A stretch of 64,000 nt of DNA, from NCBI GenBank assembly GCA_028686135.1, contig JAQUCP010000014.1:6529-70528 (forward strand). Direction: 5' to 3'. The DNA comes from UBA12481 sp012523435. Its GTDB lineage: Bacteria > Bacteroidota > Bacteroidia > Bacteroidales > UBA12481. This document shows positions 32,567 through 41,724 of the stretch, piece by piece. The notes under the pieces are model-generated. The model was not told the DNA's origin and ran no database searches. It saw only the letters and a program-made list of their open reading frames with translations. A program made the position numbers and the translations under genes. Position 1 is the stretch's first letter. Every line of letters begins with the position of its first letter.

Positions 32567-34042
32567 TCAAAGAAGCGGGCTGAAGATGCGGGCTATGGAT
32601 TCCTGCAGTTTGTGATACCAGGGCCGACTCTTCCACTCCGCCAGGCTCATCTCCCTGGAGTATTCCAGGTCGTCCATGAAATCGAGTCGAAGCTGCTGCG
32701 AAAGCTTCTGGTCATAAATCAGGGCATTGACCTCAAAATCCTGATTGAAGCTGCGGATATCCATGTTAGCGGTACCTACCGAGGCAAAGATATCATCCAC
32801 GATCATGAGCTTACTATGCGTAAATCCCCTGTGATACAGATGGATATGAGTGCCGCACTCCAGCAACTCCGTCAGATAAGAGCGGCTGCTGCGACCCACG
32901 ATCCAGCTATCGTTTTTCTCGGGCAGGAGCAGCCTGACCTCCACGCCGCTGAGGGCTGCCGTTTTCAAGGCAGTCATAATACTTTCGTTGGGCAAGAAAT
33001 AAGGTGTTGAAATATACACATAGCGTTCTGCCGTGGCAATGGCAGAAAAATAGGCCTGCATGATGCTCTGCCAATCAGAATCAGGACCGCTGGCCACAAT
33101 TTGAACCAGGCACTCGTTGGTAATCCGGCTCTCCGGAAAATAAGACTGATCATAGTCGGATGAGTGGTTCGCAAAATTCCAGTCGAGCAGAAAGATCGCC
33201 TGGAGGCTCCTGACCGATTCGCCCTCCAGCCTCAGGTGAATATCCCGCCAATGGTTTTTTGGGCCCAACCCGCGAAGGTAGCGGTCGGCAATGTTTAACC
33301 CACCAACAAACCCTACCTGGCCATCCACTACGATGATTTTTCGGTGAAGGCGATAATTGAGCTTATTGGCGAAAACATACGTCCGCACGGGTAAAAAGCT
33401 GCATACCTCGGCTCCGGCAGAAGTCAGCTCGCGAATATATCGCCTTGATAATGACCAACTCCCAAGGTCATCATATAACACCTTAACCTTCACCCCGGCA
33501 CGGGCTTTTCTCACCAGGATATCTTTTATGCGATTCCCAATCTGATCGTCCTCGATGATATAAAACTCGAAATGGATATGATTGGTGGCCCTTTCCAGCT
33601 CATAAATGATCGATCCGAAGGTTTGACGCCCATTATTGAGAATCCTGATCCGGTTTCGCTCGGTAATCAGCGCTTTAGAATTGTTGAGCAGCAACTTCAT
33701 TAAATGGCGCTTTGGCGTCAGCCGCTCATCCCGGATGAATAGTTTCTGATTCAAGCGGATCATCTGGTCGCGAAGAAGCCGGTCGAGCGACATGCGGTCG
33801 GCGATCTCCTTCATACTGATAATCTTACGCTTTCTTGGATTGACTCCAAGGTAGATATAAAGAATGACTCCTCCGATCGGCACCAGAAAGAGGATGAGAA
33901 TCCACGCGATGGTTTTGATGGGGTCGTGGTTCTCCAGCACAATCACGATGATCATGACCACAATGGTGATCAACAAGATCACATCCAGCAACAGCCAAAA
34001 ACCGCCGCGCTCTCCCAGAGTACTGAAGATGCTGGATAACAT
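32567..34042 (-). CDS. cls: cardiolipin synthase, phospholipase D family
   Basis: A 491-residue inner-membrane enzyme that joins two phosphatidylglycerols into cardiolipin. Two membrane helices (about 14-35 and 43-66) precede two PLD domains with HxK(x)4D motifs, HRKIIVVDG (about 236) and HSKLMIVDD (about 411), and a C-terminal tail DLEYSREMSLAEW seen in Cls. All catalytic residues are present. Convergent with the DUF58 gene, 6 bases apart; divergent from rmuC across a palindromic repeat cluster. Confidence 0.93.
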   Translation of the reverse strand: MLSSIFSTLGERGGFWLLLDVILLITIVVMIIVIVLENHDPIKTIAWILILFLVPIGGVILYIYLGVNPRKRKIISMKEIADRMSLDRLLRDQMIRLNQKLFIRDERLTPKRHLMKLLLNNSKALITERNRIRILNNGRQTFGSIIYELERATNHIHFEFYIIEDDQIGNRIKDILVRKARAGVKVKVLYDDLGSWSLSRRYIRELTSAGAEVCSFLPVRTYVFANKLNYRLHRKIIVVDGQVGFVGGLNIADRYLRGLGPKNHWRDIHLRLEGESVRSLQAIFLLDWNFANHSSDYDQSYFPESRITNECLVQIVASGPDSDWQSIMQAYFSAIATAERYVYISTPYFLPNESIMTALKTAALSGVEVRLLLPEKNDSWIVGRSSRSYLTELLECGTHIHLYHRGFTHSKLMIVDDIFASVGTANMDIRSFNQDFEVNALIYDQKLSQQLRLDFMDDLEYSREMSLAEWKSRPWYHKLQESIARIFSPLL

Positions 34043-34060
34043 GGTATAAATTTAAACAAA

Positions 34061-34114
34061 TTTTAAACCTGTCAGGTTTATAGACCTGTCAGGTTTTGAA
34101 AACCTGACAGGTGT
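34061..34114. repeat. second cluster of ACCTGWCAGGT palindromes
   Basis: Three copies: AAACCTGTCAGGTTTA, AGACCTGTCAGGTTTTG and the inverted AAAACCTGACAGGTGT. The last two form a long hairpin, ACCTGTCAGGTTTT-GA-AAACCTGACAGGT. Same element as upstream of the PqqD-like gene. Here it overlaps the -33 region of rmuC. Confidence 0.8.
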
Positions 34115-34125
34115 AATTACCTTTA
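34095..34125 (+). promoter_or_regulatory. promoter of rmuC built on the repeat
   Basis: TTTG (34095-34098) lies inside the palindromic repeat, followed by 19 bases and TACCTTTA (34118-34125), a one-mismatch -7 box, 6 bases before the rmuC ATG. The spacing is canonical. Confidence 0.55.
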
Positions 34126-34131
34126 TCAACT

Positions 34132-35553
34132 ATGGAAACCATCATTTTGTTATCCGTTGCTATCCTGCTTCTGGTGATTTCGATCATTCTGCAGTTCAGG
34201 AAGAAGCCGGACAAATCCGCCGAACGCGACAAGTATTTAATCGACCATTTTGATAAGACTATTGTCCGGATTGAAGGAGCAGTTAAGGAGGAGGTCCGGA
34301 TTAACCGGGAAGAGTTAACCAGGGGGTTGAGCCAGATGCAGGCATCCCTCATTGAGATGCTGAACCAGATGTCGCGAACCCAGCTGGAACAGCTCAAGGG
34401 TATCATTGAAACCGTTCAACAGTCGCTCGGCTCCATGAACCGATCGCTGGATGAGAAGATCGGATCTCTCACCACCAAAGCTGATGAAAACAGCAAGATT
34501 GGACGGGAGGAGTTGACAAAGAACCTGAAGGAATTTTCTGACACCATGACTCTGCAGATGGATAAGATCAGCAACAAGGTGGAAGAACGACTTAAGGACC
34601 TGAATACGAACACAGAAAAGCGTCTAGATCAGATTCGCGAGACCGTTGACGAAAAGTTGCAAAAGACGCTGAATGAACGACTTGGGCAATCATTTGAGCT
34701 AGTCAGCAAACAGTTGGAGAGTGTTCAGAAGGGGTTAGGCGAAATGCAGACTCTGGCGCAGGATGTTGGCGGCCTGAAGAAAGTATTGGGCAATGTGAAG
34801 CTCCGCGGGGGGCTGGGCGAGGTGCGCCTGGAGCTTCTGCTGGAGCAGATCCTGGCACCCGAGCAGTATGAGGCGAACGTTAAGACAAAGAAAGGCTCGA
34901 CCGACCTCGTTGAATTTGCCATCCGGCTGCCCGGGAAAGATGAAGATAATAGCATCGTTTATTTACCTATCGATGCTAAATTTCCTCAGGAGGATTATCT
35001 GCAGCTTACCGAGGCTTACGAAAACGGCAACCCCGAGATGATGGAGGCAGCTTCCAAAAGGCTGGAGACTGTAATCCGCAGAATGGCTAAGGACATCCGC
35101 GACAAATACATTGATCCGCCCAACACCACTGAATTTGGAATCCTTTTCCTACCGTTCGAGGGCGTTTATGCCGAAGTCGTTCGCCGGGTCGCCCTGATGG
35201 AGACTCTTCAACGAGATTATCGTATCATCGTCACCGGCCCCACCACACTGGCCGCCATCCTCAACAGCCTGCAGATGGGGTTCAAAACCCTGGCTATCCA
35301 AAAGAGAAGCAGCGAAGTCTGGAAGGTTCTTGGAGCCATCAAAACTGAATTCGAGAAATTTGGCGGACTGCTCGATAAGGCCAAAAAGAACCTGCTGACA
35401 GCATCCAATCAGCTGGATGAGCTCTCCGGAACCCGCACCAATGCTATCCAAAGGAAATTAAGAAATGTAGAATCGCTACCCCAGGCTGAGGCTTCCGCCT
35501 ATCTGCCTGAAATAGGGGAAAACAATGAGCTGGAAGAAAATTCAACCCCATGA
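34132..35553 (+). CDS. rmuC: DNA recombination protein RmuC
   Basis: A 473-residue protein with an N-terminal membrane helix (about 3-22), a long coiled coil (about 35-205, heptads such as VEERLKDLNTNTEKRLDQIR), and the RmuC nuclease-like domain (about 210-430) with GNVKLRGGLGEVRLELLLEQ, IDAKFPQEDYLQL and YIDPPNTTEFGILFLPFEG. RmuC limits inversions at short inverted repeats. Stop and pepT start overlap as ATGA. Confidence 0.94.
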   Translation: METIILLSVAILLLVISIILQFRKKPDKSAERDKYLIDHFDKTIVRIEGAVKEEVRINREELTRGLSQMQASLIEMLNQMSRTQLEQLKGIIETVQQSLGSMNRSLDEKIGSLTTKADENSKIGREELTKNLKEFSDTMTLQMDKISNKVEERLKDLNTNTEKRLDQIRETVDEKLQKTLNERLGQSFELVSKQLESVQKGLGEMQTLAQDVGGLKKVLGNVKLRGGLGEVRLELLLEQILAPEQYEANVKTKKGSTDLVEFAIRLPGKDEDNSIVYLPIDAKFPQEDYLQLTEAYENGNPEMMEAASKRLETVIRRMAKDIRDKYIDPPNTTEFGILFLPFEGVYAEVVRRVALMETLQRDYRIIVTGPTTLAAILNSLQMGFKTLAIQKRSSEVWKVLGAIKTEFEKFGGLLDKAKKNLLTASNQLDELSGTRTNAIQRKLRNVESLPQAEASAYLPEIGENNELEENSTP

Positions 35554-36803
35554 GAATCAATAAGAATCAAATCGCGCAACGCTTCATAAAATACGCCCGG
35601 ATCGAAACAACCTCAAATCCGGCATCAGGCAACTGCCCAAGCACTCCAGGGCAAATTGAGCTGGCGAAAATCCTGATGATTGATTTGCTGGAAGCCGGAT
35701 GTATCGACGTGCATCTCAACGAATTTGGATACCTCACCGCTACCCTCCCCGCCAATACCACCGATAAACTACCGGTAATCGGCCTCATCGCCCATCTGGA
35801 CACCAGCCCCGACTTGCAAGGTCGGGATGTCAATCCCAGAATTGTCGAAAAATACCCAGGTGGAGATATCCCGCTGGATCCCGGCGAGAAGATCATGCTC
35901 CGTCCAACTGACTTCCCGGAGCTTAACCAGTATATTGGCCAAGACCTGATTGTTACCGACGGGAATACGCTCCTGGGTGCTGACGATAAAGCCGGAATTG
36001 CCGTGATCATCGAGGCCATCACACACCTGAATCAACACCCGGAAATCCGACATGGTCAGGTAAAAATCTGCTTTACCCCTGATGAGGAGATCGGGCGTGG
36101 AGCTGATCGATTTGATGTTCAACGCTTTGGGGCAGATTTTGCCTATACCATCGACGGGGGCGCCATCGGTGATCTGGAATACGAGAATTTCAATGCAGCA
36201 GCAGCGTCCATCCGAATCCATGGTCGCAATGTGCATCCAGGAACGGCTAAAGATAAGATGATCAATGCAATACAGCTGGCTGTCGACTTCCATAACCAGC
36301 TACCTAAAGGTGACCGGCCCGAGCATACCGAAGGATATGAAGGATTCTTTCACCTGATCCGACTCAATGGCGGCGTGGAAAAAGCCAGGCTCGAATACAT
36401 CATCCGCGACCATGACTCGAAAAACTTTGCCGAACGGAAAGAGATGCTCCGGAATATCACATCCAGGTTCAACACAACCTACCCACCGAAAACCGTCGAG
36501 CTGGTTATCAAAGATCAGTATTTCAACATGAAAGAGAAGATCGAACCGGTGATCTATATCGTTGAGCTGGCAGCAGAAGCTATGCGGATGGCCGGCATCG
36601 AGCCCCGAATCGCACCTATCCGAGGCGGAACCGACGGTGCCAGACTCTCCTTTATGGGACTGCCAACCCCTAACCTCTTCACCGGCGGACACAATTTTCA
36701 CGGACGGTACGAATTTATCCCCATCCAATCCATGGTCGCATCCGCTGAGGTCATCATCAACCTGCTAATGATCGCCGCCAAAAGCAGGAATAAACAATCT
36801 TGA
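35550..36803 (+). CDS. pepT: peptidase T (tripeptide aminopeptidase)
   Basis: A 417-residue cytosolic M20 metallopeptidase that removes the N-terminal residue of tripeptides. Zinc-site motifs: GLIAHLDTSPD (about 87), LLGADDKAGIA (about 140), FTPDEEIGRGADRFD (about 175), IDGGAIGDLEYENFNAA (about 205) and GGTDGARLSFMGLPTPNLFT (near 375). Full length. Linked to rmuC by a 4-base overlap. Confidence 0.95.
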   Translation: MRINKNQIAQRFIKYARIETTSNPASGNCPSTPGQIELAKILMIDLLEAGCIDVHLNEFGYLTATLPANTTDKLPVIGLIAHLDTSPDLQGRDVNPRIVEKYPGGDIPLDPGEKIMLRPTDFPELNQYIGQDLIVTDGNTLLGADDKAGIAVIIEAITHLNQHPEIRHGQVKICFTPDEEIGRGADRFDVQRFGADFAYTIDGGAIGDLEYENFNAAAASIRIHGRNVHPGTAKDKMINAIQLAVDFHNQLPKGDRPEHTEGYEGFFHLIRLNGGVEKARLEYIIRDHDSKNFAERKEMLRNITSRFNTTYPPKTVELVIKDQYFNMKEKIEPVIYIVELAAEAMRMAGIEPRIAPIRGGTDGARLSFMGLPTPNLFTGGHNFHGRYEFIPIQSMVASAEVIINLLMIAAKSRNKQS

Positions 36804-36878
36804 TTCTTGTTTGTTTGATTGGAACCCGGACAGGCTAATTAAGCCACCAACGGGTATCTAATCTTCAACAAACAAGAA

Positions 36879-37988
36879 ATGATCTTCAAAGAATTCTCAG
36901 CAACTAAAAAGAGGCTCTTCCGGGTGATGGACGACCAGGGGAAAATCATCTCCCCCTCCCACCTTCCGGAGATCAGCAATGAGCTGTTGATCAAGGCATT
37001 CCAGGATATGCTCTTCGCCCGCACCGCCGATCAGATGATCGTGAGCTACCAACGTCAAGGACGTATCTTTACCTATCCCCCTAACCTCGGTCAGGAAGCT
37101 ATCCATTCGGCTGTTGCTCAGGTGATTAAGCACGACGACTGGCTAGTTCCGGCTTTCCGTGAAATGGGAGCTTGGCTGGCGAAAGGCGTAACATTAAAGG
37201 ATCTTTTCCTCTACTTTATGGGAAATGAGACAGGCGGCAGCTTTTCCAGCGCGCACAACATGTTCCCCGTTTCGGTGCCAATCGCTTCGCAGCTACCACA
37301 TGCAGCAGGGATAGGTTATGCAATCAAGTTGAAAAAACTGGATCAGGTGGTGTATGCCTTTACCGGCGACGGGGGCACCTCGGAGGGTGATTTTCATGAG
37401 GCACTGAATTTTGCTGCCGTATGGAAGGTGCCCGTGGTCTTCATTATCCAAAACAACCAGTTTGCGATCTCTGTGCCGCTACGGATGCAAACCGTGTCCG
37501 ACAGCCTGGCCATTAAAGCTCAAGCTTACGGAATGCCTGGTTTACAGGTTGATGGCAATGATTTCTTCGCAATGTTTGCCGCCATCAAAGAAGCCGAAGA
37601 GCACACCCGTACTGGGAACGGCCCAGTTCTGATTGAAGCTGTCACCTATCGGCAGGGCGCTCATACCACATCCGACGATCCGACCAAATACCGGACTCGT
37701 GAAGAGGAGGAGGCCTGGCAGAAAAAAGATCCCGTCAATCGATTGCGTAACTACCTGATCGATAAAAAACTGTGGGAAGAATCGCGGGAGGAGGAACTTA
37801 TCAGCCAATTTCGGAAAGAGATCGATCGGATCTTTGTGGAAGCAGAAAATCATCCCTCCTATCCGTTGGAGGATGTCTTTCAGTATCAATATGCTGAGAT
37901 GCCTGACGACTTGAAACGGCAAAAGATTGAACACGAAAGGTTCCTGGAGTGGAGCCGCTCCCGAACGAAAAAGGAGGTAGCCCGATGA
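36879..37988 (+). CDS. pdhA: 2-oxoacid dehydrogenase E1 alpha subunit
   Basis: The thiamine-diphosphate subunit that decarboxylates the 2-oxoacid. The 369-residue protein has GRIFTYPPNLGQEAIHSAVA, the TPP motif TGDGGTSEGDFHEALNFAA then FIIQNNQFAIS, and the C-terminal YRQGAHTTSDDPTKYR. The overall pattern is like the Gram-positive-type pyruvate or branched-chain enzyme (heterotetrameric E1). First gene of a complete complex operon. Pyruvate is the likely substrate, but branched-chain oxoacids are possible, as pattern alone does not separate these. Confidence 0.88.
   Translation: MIFKEFSATKKRLFRVMDDQGKIISPSHLPEISNELLIKAFQDMLFARTADQMIVSYQRQGRIFTYPPNLGQEAIHSAVAQVIKHDDWLVPAFREMGAWLAKGVTLKDLFLYFMGNETGGSFSSAHNMFPVSVPIASQLPHAAGIGYAIKLKKLDQVVYAFTGDGGTSEGDFHEALNFAAVWKVPVVFIIQNNQFAISVPLRMQTVSDSLAIKAQAYGMPGLQVDGNDFFAMFAAIKEAEEHTRTGNGPVLIEAVTYRQGAHTTSDDPTKYRTREEEEAWQKKDPVNRLRNYLIDKKLWEESREEELISQFRKEIDRIFVEAENHPSYPLEDVFQYQYAEMPDDLKRQKIEHERFLEWSRSRTKKEVAR
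37971..37978 (+). promoter_or_regulatory. strong Shine-Dalgarno site for E1 beta
   Basis: AAGGAGGT lies 6 bases before the ATG at 37985 and inside the end of the E1 alpha gene. Such a site is uncommon in this window and selects the ATG overlapping the TGA stop over the in-frame ATG 36 bases upstream. Confidence 0.7.
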
Positions 37989-38962
37989 AAATTATGAATA
38001 TGGTCAATGCAATCAATGACGCATTGGATATCAAGCTAAAAGAAGATCCTAACATTGTTGTTTACGGCGAGGATGTCGGCGTGGAGGGCGGAGTCTTCCG
38101 CGTGACAGAAGGCTTGCAGAAGAAGCACGGAGCCGACCGGGTCTTTGATTCGCCACTGGCTGAATCGGGCATTGTGGGAACTGCTGTTGGCATGGCCGCT
38201 GCCGGTTTAAGACCAGTAGTAGAAATGCAATTCTGCGGATTTGTCTATCCGGCTTTCAATCAGATCATTTCGCACGTATCGCGAATGCGGAACCGGACCC
38301 GTGGCAAGTACACCATGCCGATTGTCATCCGGGTTCCTTACGGAGGCGGCATCAATGCGCTGGAACACCATTCGGAAAGTATGGAGGCGCTCTATGCGCA
38401 CATTCCCGGATTGAAGGTGGTCATTCCGTCCACTCCCGCTGATGCCAAAGGGATGCTCATCTCCGCCCTTGAATCCCCCGACCCGGTGATGTTCATGGAG
38501 CCGAAAAGAATCTATCGCGCTATCAAACAGGAAGTTAGCGAAGATAGCTATTCCATTCCGCTGGGCAAGGGTAAAATCCTCCATCCGGGAACAGATGTTA
38601 CCGTCATTGCCTATGGTGCGATGGTTCGGGAGGTACAGAAAGCCATGGTGATGGCGAAAGAGGCTGGCATCTCGGTGGAGCTCATTGATTTACGGAGTAT
38701 CTATCCAATCGATAAAGAGCTGTTAGCCAGCTCTATCAAGAAAACTGGCCGGGTGGTTTTTGTGGCTGAAGAGCCTACCGCTTTTGGAGTAGGTGCCGAA
38801 ATCATGGCCATCGCGAACGAAGAGGCCTTTCTGTATCTGCAGGCGCCACCGAAACGAGTTTCTGCTTTCGATACGATTGTGCCGCTACCTAAGGGAGAGC
38901 ACCATTATCTGATCTCTCCCGAGAAGATCTTCTATGAAATTGAAAGAACTGTAAAATTCTGA
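37985..38962 (+). CDS. pdhB: 2-oxoacid dehydrogenase E1 beta subunit
   Basis: A 325-residue transketolase-like subunit that completes the E1 active site. Motifs: VVYGEDVGVEGGVFRVTEGL (about 25-44), DSPLAESGIVGTAVGMAAAG, FCGFVYPAFNQIISHVSRMR, YGGGINALEHHSESMEALYA and VELIDLRSIYPID (about 232). Start fixed by the AAGGAGGT site; ATGA overlap with E1 alpha. E2 follows after 4 bases. Confidence 0.93.
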   Translation: MKIMNMVNAINDALDIKLKEDPNIVVYGEDVGVEGGVFRVTEGLQKKHGADRVFDSPLAESGIVGTAVGMAAAGLRPVVEMQFCGFVYPAFNQIISHVSRMRNRTRGKYTMPIVIRVPYGGGINALEHHSESMEALYAHIPGLKVVIPSTPADAKGMLISALESPDPVMFMEPKRIYRAIKQEVSEDSYSIPLGKGKILHPGTDVTVIAYGAMVREVQKAMVMAKEAGISVELIDLRSIYPIDKELLASSIKKTGRVVFVAEEPTAFGVGAEIMAIANEEAFLYLQAPPKRVSAFDTIVPLPKGEHHYLISPEKIFYEIERTVKF

Positions 38963-38966
38963 CCTG

Positions 38967-40316
38967 ATGCGTTATATATTTAAATTTCCGGATATTGGAG
39001 AGGGGCTCGACGAGGGTACTATTGCTGAATGGTATGTTCAAAAGGGTCAGCAGGTGGAGATGGGTGAACCCTTGGTTAAGATGGAGACTGACAAAGTCGT
39101 GACGGACATCCCATCGCCACGCGACGGGATTGTGGCAGCGCTTTATGGCCGGGTGGGCGAAACTATCCACGTCGGGAGTCCACTGGTGGAGTTTGACCTG
39201 CCGGGTATTGACGGAGCCGATGCGGTTTCCGAAGTTCAAAAGCCTGTTTTTGAGCCGGTTAATGAAGAAGGTGCCGGTGTTGTTGGCACCCTGGAGGTAG
39301 CTGACAACTCAGCTTACCTGCCACCAACGGATGAAGTCGCCCCCACCCCAACAGCTGAAAAGCCCCTTCCACGCCGCGCCCTGGCCACTCCGGTGGCCCG
39401 TGCCATGGCGCGGGAGCTGGGCGTTAACATCGACCTGGTTTCTGGGACTGGACCAGCGGGTCGGGTGATGAAAGAAGATATTGAAAACTATGTCAAACGG
39501 GAGAGTTCCGGCCATTATCCCCCGTACCAGACAGCTGCCAGCACTGCTGCGACGCTGAATACGGCATCCGCAGGGGGTGGCAGGGCAGCAGCCGGAACGG
39601 TAGTGCCACCTGCCAGCGAAGCATTTGAGATCCGGCCTCTCAGCCAGATCCGAAAGACCATTGCCCGGAACATGATCCGGTCGAAGCAAAACGCCGCCCA
39701 CATGACAGTTTTTGATGAGGTGGAAGTCTCTGAGCTAATACGCATCCGGTACAAATACAAGGAAGCCTTTGAGAAAGAGGGCATCAGGTTATCCTATCTG
39801 CCGTTCATCCTGAAAGCCACCGCTCTGGCTTTAAAACAACATCCGGTGCTTAACGCCGAACTTGATCTTGACAACAACCGGATGATCCTGAAGAAGCACT
39901 ACAACATAGGGATTGCAGTGGACACAGACGATGGGTTAGTGGTTCCGGTGATCCGGCAGGTGGATGAGATGACCATCCGGGCCCTGGCCACCGCTGTGAA
40001 CACTATCGCAGAGAAAGCCCGCCGAAGGGATATCTCGATGGAAGACATGAAAGATGGCACCTTTACGATCACCAATTTCGGATCGATCGGAGGGCAGTTT
40101 GCAGTCCCGGTGATCAACTATCCCCAATCCGGCATTCTCGGTATCGGTCGGATGGTGCAGAAGCCGGTTGTCAAAGATAACCAGGTGGTTCCAGGAACCG
40201 TTCTGCCACTGAGCCTGTCGGTCGACCACCGAATTGTGGATGGCGGAGAGGTCACCCGCTTCCTCAACAAAATAATGGAATATTTGGGCGATCCGGTCTC
40301 ATTAATAATTGGTTAA
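38967..40316 (+). CDS. dihydrolipoamide acyltransferase (E2)
   Basis: A 449-residue core subunit. One lipoyl domain (1-78, lipoylated K43 in METDKVVTD), a linker, the E3-binding domain (about 130-170, ATPVARAMARELGVNI and GRVMKEDIENYV), a second Ala/Pro-rich linker, and the catalytic domain (about 215-449) ending LSVDHRIVDGGEVTRFLNKI with the active-site His and Asp. Full and intact. Confidence 0.94.
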   Translation: MRYIFKFPDIGEGLDEGTIAEWYVQKGQQVEMGEPLVKMETDKVVTDIPSPRDGIVAALYGRVGETIHVGSPLVEFDLPGIDGADAVSEVQKPVFEPVNEEGAGVVGTLEVADNSAYLPPTDEVAPTPTAEKPLPRRALATPVARAMARELGVNIDLVSGTGPAGRVMKEDIENYVKRESSGHYPPYQTAASTAATLNTASAGGGRAAAGTVVPPASEAFEIRPLSQIRKTIARNMIRSKQNAAHMTVFDEVEVSELIRIRYKYKEAFEKEGIRLSYLPFILKATALALKQHPVLNAELDLDNNRMILKKHYNIGIAVDTDDGLVVPVIRQVDEMTIRALATAVNTIAEKARRRDISMEDMKDGTFTITNFGSIGGQFAVPVINYPQSGILGIGRMVQKPVVKDNQVVPGTVLPLSLSVDHRIVDGGEVTRFLNKIMEYLGDPVSLIIG

Positions 40317-40342
40317 TTTGTTTTATCTCTAATCTGAATCCC

Positions 40343-41689
40343 ATGGATTATGATCTGATCATCATCGGCGCAGGCCCAGCAGGGTATGTTGCCGCCATAC
40401 GGGCCGGGCAGCTCGGAATGAAAACCGCCCTGGTGGAAAAAAAGGCAGTTGGCGGAATGTGCCTCAACTGGGGCTGCATCCCAACAAAAGTGTATATCGA
40501 AAGTGCCAAACTCTTCGACCGGATCAAATCGGCCAAGGCCTTTGGCATCGACGGCATCGACCCGGCGCAAATCGCATTCAACTGGGGTACCACAAAAAAA
40601 CGGTCCGATGATATCGTGAAGAAACTCACCGGAGGAGTGAACTACCTCCTTCGAAAGAACGGCGTGGAAGTAATCCATGGCCAGGCCCAACTTAACGGGC
40701 CCTCGTCGGTTACCGTCAATAACCGGCTGATCGAGGGAAAAAATATCCTGATCGCCACGGGATCTTACCCCAAAAACCTTGATTTTCAATTACCTGATGG
40801 AAAATCAGTTGAAGTAGAACAGCTATCGCAGCTAGATTCCTTTCCCGAAAAAATCCTGATTTACGGTTTTGGTGGAGTAGCGTTGGAGTTTGCCCAGTTT
40901 TTCCGGATGATCAACCGGGAGGTCACCCTGGTGAGTCCGGTAAAAAACCTTCTTCCGGGCGTCGATACCTACCTGAGCAGCTACCTCCTCCGCAAAACCC
41001 GTGGCCGTGGAGTTCAAATCATCGAAGAGGCCCAGCTTACCGTTAATACAGACAATCAACTATTTATCAATGATAAACCAGCCGATTACGACCTCCTCCT
41101 AAACTGCTCCTGGAGACGGGCGGTTGTGCCAGCTTCGGAGGTTGAGCTGAAGCTCACCGCTGATGGCTATATTCAGGTGGATGAACACTTGCAAACCAGC
41201 ATTCCGGGCGTCTATGCCGCCGGCGATGTCAACGGCCTCTCCTACCTCGCCCATGTCGCCTCTGCTCAGTCCCTCTATGTAGTCAATCGACTGCAGGGAA
41301 TGCCTGATAATTTGAAAATCAATCAGTTCCCGATAAACATCTATACTATTCCCGAGGTGGCCCAGATCGGGCTCACTGAGGGGGAAATCCGTGAGAAGGG
41401 AATCGAATATCGCATTGGGGAGTTCCCCATGTCGGCCAACGGCAAAGCCCTGGCTGAAGATTCGGCTGATGGCCTAATCCGGGTCTTATCAGAAAAAAAA
41501 TATGGCGAAGTTCTTGGGGTTCAAATCATTGCATCCAATGCCACGGATCTCATCGCCGAAGCTGCCGCATTTATGTCGGTAGAAGCCACGGTGTACGATG
41601 TAGCTCGAACCATTCATGCCCATCCAACGGTTTCCGAAGTTTTCCTGGAGGCCGGTCTGGATGCAGCCGACACACCAATCCACAAATAG
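40343..41689 (+). CDS. lpdA: dihydrolipoyl dehydrogenase (E3)
   Basis: A 448-residue flavoprotein that reoxidises the lipoyl arm with NAD. FAD site DLIIIGAGPAGYVAAIRAG (4-22), redox disulfide GMCLNWGCIPTK (C40, C45), NAD site IYGFGGVALEFAQFF (about 172), second FAD site GVYAAGDVNG (about 292) and the catalytic HAHPTVSE (about 426). The usual nucleotide-binding GRRPN segment is replaced by NCSWRRAVVP, an unusual variant. Fourth gene of the complex operon. Confidence 0.93.
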   Translation: MDYDLIIIGAGPAGYVAAIRAGQLGMKTALVEKKAVGGMCLNWGCIPTKVYIESAKLFDRIKSAKAFGIDGIDPAQIAFNWGTTKKRSDDIVKKLTGGVNYLLRKNGVEVIHGQAQLNGPSSVTVNNRLIEGKNILIATGSYPKNLDFQLPDGKSVEVEQLSQLDSFPEKILIYGFGGVALEFAQFFRMINREVTLVSPVKNLLPGVDTYLSSYLLRKTRGRGVQIIEEAQLTVNTDNQLFINDKPADYDLLLNCSWRRAVVPASEVELKLTADGYIQVDEHLQTSIPGVYAAGDVNGLSYLAHVASAQSLYVVNRLQGMPDNLKINQFPINIYTIPEVAQIGLTEGEIREKGIEYRIGEFPMSANGKALAEDSADGLIRVLSEKKYGEVLGVQIIASNATDLIAEAAAFMSVEATVYDVARTIHAHPTVSEVFLEAGLDAADTPIHK

Positions 41690-41724
41690 GAACCCTTTAG
41701 AAGCCCCGGCGATAAGATGATCTC

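Noticed and set aside
36804..36878. tRNA or small RNA in the pepT-pdhA spacer
   Set aside because: No cloverleaf or conserved tRNA bases could be drawn, and no terminator is present.
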